A stretch of 8,592 nucleotides of DNA, taken from contig DATKGP010000046.1 in NCBI GenBank assembly GCA_035510775.1, positions 1-8,592 of the forward strand, given 5' to 3'. Both the position numbers and the translations under genes were made by a program. The DNA is from DATKGP01 sp035510775. Its GTDB lineage: Bacteria > Patescibacteriota > UBA1384 > 2-12-FULL-50-11. Shown piece by piece: positions 1 through 5,572 of this stretch. Every line of letters starts with the position of its first letter. The stretch's first letter is position 1. The notes below the pieces were generated by a model. That model did not search any database. It was not told the origin of the DNA and worked only from the letters and a program-made list of their open reading frames with translations.

Positions 1-1953
1 GGGAGAGCTGGAGTAAACTTCGAACAAGCCAAAAGTTTTATTCTGCCGCTTAAAACCTATCAATATCTCGAGGCCGATCCGCTCTCGTCAATCACCAACT
101 CGCTAACGAAGTTGCCTGAAGGCCAAAACGCCGTCGTCCAAATTTTGCTCAAACCCATCAGCGATTCTTGGCGCACGCATGTTCACATTGCCAGCGGTCA
201 GGTTGCCCAGAACAAGGCTCATTTGGTCAACCGCAGCAAAACCGGCCGAATTATCGGCAATATCGCCGAAGCTATTAAACCAACTCCGCCGAGCGTCAAG
301 CCAATGACCCCGGCCCAAGAGGAGCTGACCAAAGCCTTGCAAGAAAAAGGCAGCAAGGCCGGCTTCGAAGTTGTCATTCGAGTGATTGTGGCCGGCAAAG
401 ACAGCGGCGCGGTTGAGCAGAGCCTGTCGGCTCTAGTGGCTGCCTTCAGCCAATACTACTCACCGGAGCGAAATAGTTTGAAATATCGCTCGGTCGAGGG
501 CAAGAAAATCGCTCGCGATTATTTATTGCGACAGTTCGGCCGCTCACCACGGATGATTCTAAACTCCGAGGAGCTGACGTCTTTTTATCATTTGCCAATC
601 CGCTCGCTGGAAACCCCAGGCGTTAAATGGGTCTTGTCGCGGACTCTGCCGGCTCCGTCGACCTTACCCAAAGAAGGCATTGTTATCGGCGAATCGGTTC
701 ACCGCAACGTCAAACAGCTCGTTCGGCTTCAAGAAAAAGACCGGCTTCGCCATTTGTTTATGATTGGCAAAACCGGCACCGGCAAGACGACGCTTTTCGA
801 GACGATGATCGAGCAGGATATGCACGACGGTCGCGGACTGTGTTTTATCGATCCGCTCGGCGATGCCTACGAAACTTTGCTGAAAAAAGTCCCAACTCAC
901 CGAGCCAAGGACGTAATAATTTTCGACCCTTCCGATACTAAAAACCCGGTTGGCCTCAACCTTCTGGAGTACCAAAAACCAGAAGAAAAAGACTTCTTAA
1001 TTCAGGAAGTTATCGAAATTTTTTACAAACTTTTTGATCCGGCTCGTACCGGTATCGTCGGTCCGCAGTGGGAACACTGGGCGCGTAACGCCGCTCTAAC
1101 GGTCATGAACAATCCTGGCGGCGGCTCACTAATCGATATTCCGCGGCTCTTCACCGACGACGGTTTTCGTGACCAATCGGTGGCTAATCTGACTGATCCA
1201 GTCGTCAAAGCCTTCTGGCAACAGCAGCTGGCCAAGACCGCCGATTTCCACAAATCGGAGATGTACAACTACTTCATCTCCAAATTCGGCCGGTTTATGA
1301 CCAACGACTTAATGCGCAACATCATCGGCCAGAAACAATCGTCGTTTAATCTGCGAGAAGTTATGGATTCCGGCAAGATTTTGTTTGTCAATCTAGCCAA
1401 AGGTAAAATCGGTGATATTAACTCCAACTTGCTGGGCCTAGTTTTAGTCTCAAAAATTCAAGTGGCCGCCTTTGGTCGAGCCGACGTGCCAGAGGAAAAA
1501 CGTCGCCCCTTCTATTTATATGTCGACGAGTTTCAAAATTTCACCACCGACACCTTTGCCACCATTTTAGCCGAAGCCCGCAAGTACGGCCTGGGCTTGA
1601 ATATTACCAATCAATACTTTGCCCAGCTGACTGAACATATTCGTAACGCCGTCGTCGGCAACGTCGGCACCCTGATTTCATACAGAATTGGCGCCGAAGA
1701 CGCCGAGTACCTGACTCACGAGATGGCCGGCCTGACCCAGGAAGATTTGACCAACCTCGACCGATTCCAAGCCTATGTCAGATTACTGGTTGATTTAACG
1801 CCCACAAAGGTGTTTAGTATGCGAGGAATCAAACTAGATAATCAAGGAACAGAAGAGATGGCCAATTGGATTCGCTTAGCCAACCACAAACAGTACAGCC
1901 GATCGGCAGTTAACTCGGTCGTTGGTGTGCCAGCAGCCGAGGTGTCAAGCTAA
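1..1953 (+). CDS. Type IV coupling protein-like (TraG/VirD4 family) ATPase, paralogue A, 5' end missing
   Basis: The reading frame is open from base 1, giving 650 visible residues; the true start lies upstream. By alignment with the next gene, roughly 130-150 N-terminal residues, including any membrane anchor, are missing. Seen: Walker A GKTGTGKT (fragment residues 256-263), a DPLGD segment shortly after, a GPQWEHWARN segment, IIGQKQSSFN, Walker B YLYVDEFQNF (acidic pair D509/E510) and a downstream NQYFAQL element. This order is that of TraG/TraD/VirD4 coupling ATPases of the HerA-FtsK superfamily, which form hexamers at the inner membrane and hand DNA or protein to a secretion channel. Compared with the next gene it has PLG for PHG and GPQWEH for GPRLEY, so it has diverged around the nucleotide-binding core while keeping both Walker motifs. 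It ends about 100 residues after the ATPase core without an acidic tail. The TTG at 112 is internal, because the homology continues upstream of it. Family assignment is firm; the substrate is unknown. Confidence 0.88.
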   Translation, partial: GRAGVNFEQAKSFILPLKTYQYLEADPLSSITNSLTKLPEGQNAVVQILLKPISDSWRTHVHIASGQVAQNKAHLVNRSKTGRIIGNIAEAIKPTPPSVKPMTPAQEELTKALQEKGSKAGFEVVIRVIVAGKDSGAVEQSLSALVAAFSQYYSPERNSLKYRSVEGKKIARDYLLRQFGRSPRMILNSEELTSFYHLPIRSLETPGVKWVLSRTLPAPSTLPKEGIVIGESVHRNVKQLVRLQEKDRLRHLFMIGKTGTGKTTLFETMIEQDMHDGRGLCFIDPLGDAYETLLKKVPTHRAKDVIIFDPSDTKNPVGLNLLEYQKPEEKDFLIQEVIEIFYKLFDPARTGIVGPQWEHWARNAALTVMNNPGGGSLIDIPRLFTDDGFRDQSVANLTDPVVKAFWQQQLAKTADFHKSEMYNYFISKFGRFMTNDLMRNIIGQKQSSFNLREVMDSGKILFVNLAKGKIGDINSNLLGLVLVSKIQVAAFGRADVPEEKRRPFYLYVDEFQNFTTDTFATILAEARKYGLGLNITNQYFAQLTEHIRNAVVGNVGTLISYRIGAEDAEYLTHEMAGLTQEDLTNLDRFQAYVRLLVDLTPTKVFSMRGIKLDNQGTEEMANWIRLANHKQYSRSAVNSVVGVPAAEVSS

Positions 1954-1982
1954 TGCTGGCAATCATGTTGACGCAACGAAGT

Positions 1983-1986
1983 GGAG
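1983..1986 (+). promoter_or_regulatory. Ribosome binding site deciding the start of the second ATPase
   Basis: GGAG lies 7 bases before ATG 1994, in the 40-base gap after the first ATPase stops. It supports ATG 1994 over the in-frame TTG at 1922. The TTG start would overlap the upstream gene and add 24 residues with two cysteines to a protein that otherwise has none. Confidence 0.65.
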
Positions 1987-1993
1987 TCAAGCT

Positions 1994-4882
1994 ATGAGCT
2001 TAGCGATTATCAATTATAGTTTCGCGGCGGTTTTACTGGGTGGGGCGATTTATTTTTGGCGCAAAACCTCTCAACTTAAAATCGACAAACCAGCCGCCAA
2101 CCCCAGCGTTACCCGAACCTTGTTGTCCGTCCAGGTACCAAAAAATAACGACCGAACGCCGATTGCCGCCGAGCAGATGTTTGCCGCCCTGCACGGCATT
2201 TTTCGTTCCGGATCCGACATCCAGTCTTCGGTTAGCTTTGAAATCGTCGCCAAAAACCAGCAAATTAATTTCTATATTTATACACCAACCGAGCTGAAAG
2301 ATTTTGTCCTTAGCCAGGTTTATGCCCAATATCCGAACGTGGAGATGACTGAAGTTCCGCTTGACCAAGATTACGCCGACCCGACCGACAGCCAACATTT
2401 GGCTATGACCGAACTGACGATGAAAAAACCGACCGCTTACCCAATTAAGACCTTCCAAAACTTTGAGGTTGATCCGCTGTCAGCCCTGACTGGCGTTTTA
2501 AGTTCGGCCGGTACTTCGGAAGAACTTTGGACCCAGCTTATTGTCCGGCCGATTGATGACGACTGGCAGGAGCAGGGCGACAAGGAAATCAAAAACATCA
2601 AAGAGCCACCGAAAAAGATGGATAGCTTTGTTTCCGCTGTCGGCGGCGAGCTGAAAAAGTTCATCACTCACGGCGTGCCATATGCTATTACTCACCAAAT
2701 TCCTGAAGAAAAGAAAGAAGAGAAGAAGGATGCCAAAGAGCTGACCGGCCCTGTTCAACAAGCCGTCAAGGGCATCGAGGAAAAAATTACCAAGCTTGGG
2801 TTCGAAGTGACGATTCGGCTGGTGGCCGTCTCCACCGATCCGTATGCTGCCAAGGCCAAACTCGAGCAACTCATCGGCGCCTACAAACAATATAACGCTC
2901 TTAATATTAACTCGTTTATTTCTAAAGATATTGTTACCGATCGACAAGTTTTAAATCTGTACCAATCTAGGGAAATTGGTAACCCGGAAATAATTTTTAA
3001 TATTACCGAGCTGGCCTCGCTGTATCACTTTCCGAGCGAAACTGTTGCCACCCCAACAATTAATTGGGCCGGATCCCGGAAAGGGGAGCCGCCGGGCAAT
3101 TTGCCCGTTCTTGGCACCGTGCCGTCCGACGAACTGACGGTTTTTGCCCAAACCAATTTCCGCAACCAAATTCAAAAATTCGGCATCAAGAAAGGGGATC
3201 GACGGCTGCATACCTATATTATCGGCAAGACCGGTACAGGCAAATCGACCCTGATTGAAAATATGATTTACGACGACATCCGCGAAGGCCGGGGAGTGGC
3301 CGTTGTCGATCCGCACGGACAGCTCATCGATCATGTCCTAGATTTCATTCCGGACGCGCGAGTTAAAGACGTGGTCTACTTCAACCCAGCCGATTCCGAT
3401 AATCCAATTGGTTTCAACTTGTTGGAAAATGTCTCGCCGGATTTGAAAAACGTCGTCGCTTCCGGTGTCGTCGGCATTTTCAAAAAAATCTTCGGCGAAT
3501 CCTGGGGTCCTCGTTTGGAGTATATTTTGCGTAACGCCATTTTGGGCTTGCTCGATTATCCGAGCTCGACTTTGCTCGGCGTGATGCGAATCCTGACCGA
3601 TAACAGTTTTCGCCGGTTGGTCGTCAACACAATTAAAGACCCGGTTATTCGTGATTTCTTCGTCAACGAATACGAAAAATACGAGCCGAAGTTTAGAAAC
3701 GAAGCCATTGCTCCGATTCAAAACAAAGTCGGCCAGTTCTTGTCGTCTTCAACCATTCGTAATATCGTCGGCCAGCCGACCTCGACGATGAACATTAACG
3801 AAATCATGGATCACGGCAAAATTCTGCTGGCCGATTTATCGACCGGCAAAATTGGCGAGGACAACTCGGCCTTGCTCGGCTCGATGCTGATTACCAAAAT
3901 CCAGTTGGCGGCCATGGATAGGGTGAATATTAAAGAAGACGATCGCCGCGACTTCTATCTTTACGTCGACGAGTTTCAAAACTTTGCCACCGAATCATTC
4001 GCCGTCATCCTCTCCGAAGCTCGCAAGTATCACCTGAACTTAGTAATGATTAACCAATACATCACCCAGATGCCGGAAACGGTCGCCAACGCGGTTTTTG
4101 GCAATGTCGGGACGATGATTGCCTTCCGGGTCGGAGCGGCCGATGCCGAGGTTCTTAAGCGTGAGTTTGAGCCTATTTTTGACGTCAACGACCTGGTTAA
4201 CTTGCCAAACTGGCAGATTTATCTAAAAATGGCCATCGACGGCGTGACAGTCCCGGCCTTCTCGGCCAACACCCTGGCGCCGCCGAGCGATAAATCTAAT
4301 CTGGCCGCCGAAGTTGTGGCCGCCAGCCGCGAGCAATTCTCCCGACCGCGTAGCGATGTTGAGGAGTATATTGCCGATTGGTCAGCGCCGGTTAATTTGG
4401 CCGAGATGGAGGCGCGAAAAAATGTCGAGGTAGGGGAGAGCAAGGAAAAAATCGAGGCCAAACCCGCTGAACAACCGGCCGCGGCCGAAGTCCAAAGCGG
4501 GGGAGAGGTGCCGGAAAAAAATGGCGAGGAGGCCGCACCAAAAGACATAGAACAGGGGAGAAAGATTGAAATTCTTAAAGACCGGTTCGATCGTCAGTGG
4601 TACGCGGTTTCGTCGAAAGGTGAAGGGGAGAGTCAGCCAAATCCTGAAGTTTCCGAAGTTGCTCAACACATCGAGGAACCCGCGACGCAAAACGAACCAG
4701 TTGTGCAAGAAGAAAATGTTCCAGAAAATACCGGCACAAACCTTCAGAGTGGGGGAGTAGGGTCGGAAGAAGAGCCACTAATTTCGTGGGACAAGGCCGA
4801 CGAGCTGGGGTTGAGCCTAGGCCAAACAGTCAAAACAGACACCAAAGCTAGCGATGAGTTCGAGCCAATCGACGAGCTGTAA
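1994..4882 (+). CDS. Type IV coupling protein-like (TraG/VirD4 family) ATPase, paralogue B, with acidic C-terminal tail
   Basis: 962 aa from ATG 1994, 40 bases after its paralogue and probably co-transcribed with it. Seen in order: one N-terminal membrane segment (about residues 4-22) followed by WRK; a long N-terminal region to about 395 whose parts match the fragmentary paralogue (FEVDPLSALTG, GFEVTIRLVAV); a charged EEKKEEKK linker near 240; Walker A GKTGTGKS (411-418); DPHGQ; GPRLEYILRN; VGQFLSSSTIRNIVGQ; Walker B YLYVDEFQNF (D659/E660); and NQYITQM. From about residue 790 to the end the protein is low-complexity, rich in Glu, Pro and Ala, and acidic. The ATPase core predicts membrane-anchored coupling or translocation work as in TraG/VirD4 proteins; the tail may be a docking or regulatory region (inference). 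There are no cysteines at all. Glycine codons in the tail are often GGG, unlike the GGC/GGT common in the core. Substrate and partner channel are not visible here. Confidence 0.9.
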   Translation: MSLAIINYSFAAVLLGGAIYFWRKTSQLKIDKPAANPSVTRTLLSVQVPKNNDRTPIAAEQMFAALHGIFRSGSDIQSSVSFEIVAKNQQINFYIYTPTELKDFVLSQVYAQYPNVEMTEVPLDQDYADPTDSQHLAMTELTMKKPTAYPIKTFQNFEVDPLSALTGVLSSAGTSEELWTQLIVRPIDDDWQEQGDKEIKNIKEPPKKMDSFVSAVGGELKKFITHGVPYAITHQIPEEKKEEKKDAKELTGPVQQAVKGIEEKITKLGFEVTIRLVAVSTDPYAAKAKLEQLIGAYKQYNALNINSFISKDIVTDRQVLNLYQSREIGNPEIIFNITELASLYHFPSETVATPTINWAGSRKGEPPGNLPVLGTVPSDELTVFAQTNFRNQIQKFGIKKGDRRLHTYIIGKTGTGKSTLIENMIYDDIREGRGVAVVDPHGQLIDHVLDFIPDARVKDVVYFNPADSDNPIGFNLLENVSPDLKNVVASGVVGIFKKIFGESWGPRLEYILRNAILGLLDYPSSTLLGVMRILTDNSFRRLVVNTIKDPVIRDFFVNEYEKYEPKFRNEAIAPIQNKVGQFLSSSTIRNIVGQPTSTMNINEIMDHGKILLADLSTGKIGEDNSALLGSMLITKIQLAAMDRVNIKEDDRRDFYLYVDEFQNFATESFAVILSEARKYHLNLVMINQYITQMPETVANAVFGNVGTMIAFRVGAADAEVLKREFEPIFDVNDLVNLPNWQIYLKMAIDGVTVPAFSANTLAPPSDKSNLAAEVVAASREQFSRPRSDVEEYIADWSAPVNLAEMEARKNVEVGESKEKIEAKPAEQPAAAEVQSGGEVPEKNGEEAAPKDIEQGRKIEILKDRFDRQWYAVSSKGEGESQPNPEVSEVAQHIEEPATQNEPVVQEENVPENTGTNLQSGGVGSEEEPLISWDKADELGLSLGQTVKTDTKASDEFEPIDEL
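4433..4757 (+). repeat. Cluster of five GGGGAG motifs inside the acidic-tail coding region
   Basis: GGGGAG occurs at 4433, 4500, 4555, 4625 and 4752, three times as GGGGAGAG. The copies fall in codon phases 1, 2, 3, 1 and 2, so they encode GE, GGE, GR, GE and GG. What is kept is therefore the nucleotide motif, not a peptide. By eye the motif is rare elsewhere on this strand (3083 and 4930). The copies at 4500 and 4752 also resemble the flanking bases of the intergenic element just downstream. A chance product of Glu/Gly-rich coding is not excluded. Confidence 0.5.
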
Positions 4883-4913
4883 TTACATCTGTTAATTTTC
4901 TTTTTTGTTAATT
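4883..4913 (+). other. T-rich 3' flank of the second ATPase
   Basis: The stop codon sits in the 10-base palindrome TGTAATTACA (4878-4887). It is followed by a pyrimidine tract with six consecutive T (4901-4906), flanked by two copies of GTTAATT. No stable hairpin precedes the T tract, so this is not a standard intrinsic terminator. Confidence 0.3.
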
Positions 4914-4995
4914 CTCCCCCGCCGGTGGCGGGGAGGTGTCGAAAATTTTTTGAAATTTTCCTAATTGCCCAGGAGGGCTGGGGGAAGGTCGACAC
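4914..4995. repeat. Compact G-rich palindromic element, possible dispersed intergenic repeat
   Basis: Several symmetries are packed into about 80 bases. CTCCCCCGCC (4914-4923) faces GGCGGGGAG (4927-4935) across GGT, a stem with one bulged base. GAAAATTT and AAATTTTC (4941-4960) form a perfect 8-bp inverted repeat with a 4-base gap. GTGTCGA (4936-4942) faces TCGACAC (4989-4995). In addition 4924-4942 and 4972-4992 are imperfect direct copies (core GGGGA, then GG, then TCGA). No credible ORF covers it. Nested palindromes plus degenerate direct copies are typical of REP-like dispersed elements. It also lies just after the ATPase operon, so some transcription-termination role is possible, but no clean U-run follows the GC-rich stem. 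Confidence 0.5.
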
Positions 4996-5037
4996 TGCCA
5001 CAACCTGCGTTTTCACTCTTTTTAGCTAGGTCTCTCA

Positions 5038-5129
5038 AGGTTCGTTTAAGAACCTAAAAGTGCCTATTCATCACCGTCACGTCGCACAAGCTACATTGTG
5101 CGACAAGGTTTCTAGGATTGATCCTTGTC
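5038..5129 (+). promoter_or_regulatory. Structured leader candidate: three successive perfect hairpins
   Basis: AGGTTC/GAACCT (5038-5055, 6-bp stem, 6-base loop); GTCGCACAA/TTGTGCGAC (5081-5104, 9-bp stem, 6-base loop); GACAAGG/CCTTGTC (5102-5129, 7-bp stem, 14-base loop). The last two share bases 5102-5104 and so compete at that edge. The third hairpin holds the AAGG and the TTG start (5118) of the small downstream ORF, so folding could hide its initiation region. No known riboswitch or leader family is recognised, and no promoter could be assigned with confidence. Confidence 0.4.
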
Positions 5130-5456
5130 TTTTTCGGGCTATTCCCCTATGCTGAACCTATCTCAATCCAATGGAGGTGGATTGTGCTCTCTCCGTACCT
5201 TCTCTTCGTGGTTTCGGCTCTTGGTATGTGTCTCTGTCAATTTGTCCCGCTCTGCGGGAATATCGCGTACCAACGTGTCCAGGATTGGCCTCGAGGCGAT
5301 CGAACGCTGTTGATGGCGGTAACGTTCGCCTCGGTGCTTTGTTTCATTTACACAATGCCAACCGTGTCGCCGCGGATAGTTTTGGTTTGTGTGGCTCTGT
5401 TTGTGATTTGCTTCCTGGTTGCCAAGCAACTTATCAGAAACATCGGCCCGCGCTAG
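5118..5456 (+). CDS. Possible small cysteine-rich multi-pass membrane protein (hypothetical)
   Basis: 112 codons from TTG 5118 to TAG 5456, with the frame open back to the TAA at 5055. Not recognised as any known family. The product is very hydrophobic, with about three to four possible membrane segments: roughly residues 2-12, 22-45, 64-82 and 86-104. A short polar turn near residues 51-63 holds QDWPRGDR. Six cysteines (38, 40, 46, 75, 91, 98) contrast with almost none in neighbouring proteins. The start is weak: TTG, with only AAGG (5105-5108) upstream, inside a hairpin. It lies on the plus strand between the ATPase operon and the converging secDF operon, and its stop codon falls inside a strong hairpin. 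Two other frames over the same bases are also open, and the region is full of inverted repeats, so it may instead be a structured RNA read as an ORF. Confidence 0.45.
   Translation: MILVFFGLFPYAEPISIQWRWIVLSPYLLFVVSALGMCLCQFVPLCGNIAYQRVQDWPRGDRTLLMAVTFASVLCFIYTMPTVSPRIVLVCVALFVICFLVAKQLIRNIGPR
5164..5429. repeat. Series of inverted repeats inside the small-ORF region
   Basis: CAATCCA/TGGATTG (5164-5184, 7-bp, 7-base loop); TCCCGC/GCGGGA (5245-5259, 6-bp, 3-base loop); the palindrome GCCTCGAGGC (5288-5297); CGAACG/CGTTCG (5301-5328), extendable by GAGG/CCTC (5293-5296 with 5329-5332) across a 4-base bulge; TTGCTT/AAGCAA (5408-5429, 10-base loop). All arms are exact. Their density suggests that RNA structure is under selection here. 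Confidence 0.5.
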
Positions 5457-5469
5457 CACAGCGCGGGCC
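5445..5469 (+). terminator. GC-rich hairpin overlapping the stop codon of the small ORF
   Basis: GGCCCGCGCT (5445-5454) and AGCGCGGGCC (5460-5469) pair perfectly over 10 bp around the loop AGCAC. The TAG stop (5454-5456) straddles the arm and the loop. The downstream sequence TAACCTTACAG has no U-run, so this is a U-less terminator, an RNA 3' end stabiliser or the closing hairpin of a non-coding RNA. The hairpin itself is certain; the terminator role is inferred from its position. Confidence 0.45.
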
Positions 5470-5498
5470 TAACCTTACAGCAAAATACCGTTAAAATA

Positions 5499-5513
5499 TG
5501 CCCAAATTGGGCA
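5499..5513 (-). terminator. Possible terminator of the secDF operon
   Basis: TGCCCAA and TTGGGCA flank a single A; as RNA this folds as a 5-bp stem with a 5-base loop. Read on the minus strand, the direction of secF, it is followed by TATTTTAA, a short U-rich run. It lies about 60 bases after the secF stop. Confidence 0.35.
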
Positions 5514-5524
5514 GTTTACAAATT

Positions 5525-5544
5525 AGACGAGTAATGTATCGTCT
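5525..5544 (-). terminator. Inverted repeat between the secF stop and the candidate terminator
   Basis: AGACGA and TCGTCT form a 6-bp stem with an 8-base loop, 28 bases after the secF stop. On the minus strand AATTTGT follows, only weakly U-rich. It may help end secF transcription or protect its 3' end; as a terminator alone it is weak. Confidence 0.25.
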
Positions 5545-5572
5545 GCGTGATAAATATCCACAAAGTTTGGTA

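Noticed and set aside
112..114. TTG 112 as start of the first ATPase
   Set aside because: The frame is open to base 1, and the upstream residues (TYQYLEADPLSS) align with FQNFEVDPLSA of the paralogue, so the gene is cut by the window edge.
1922..1993. Earlier TTG start for the second ATPase, overlapping the first gene
   Set aside because: ATG 1994 has a well-placed GGAG and begins directly at a membrane segment. The 24 extra residues carry two cysteines and overlap the upstream gene.
3093..3107. Palindrome CGGGCAA-T-TTGCCCG inside the second ATPase, near a GGGGAG at 3083
   Set aside because: It lies in a linker coding for EPPGNLPV, which aligns with the paralogue. A single 7-bp palindrome in a conserved coding stretch is not enough to call a site.
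4878..4913. Intrinsic terminator directly after the second ATPase
   Set aside because: There is a T tract but no stable hairpin in front of it. The GC-rich stem comes after the T tract, not before.
4744..5016. Minus-strand ORF across the end of the second ATPase and the palindromic element
   Set aside because: It crosses a real gene end and a palindrome, has no initiation signal and resembles no protein family.
5038..5055. T-arm-like GGTTC...GAACC suggesting a tRNA
   Set aside because: The loop has six bases and lacks the TTCRA pattern. No acceptor, D or anticodon arms can be placed on either strand.
5163..5459. Minus-strand ORF of 98 codons opposite the small membrane ORF
   Set aside because: The product is polar and low in pattern, with no ribosome binding site. 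It is best explained as the antisense shadow of a T-rich hydrophobic frame, though noted as part of the three-frame openness.
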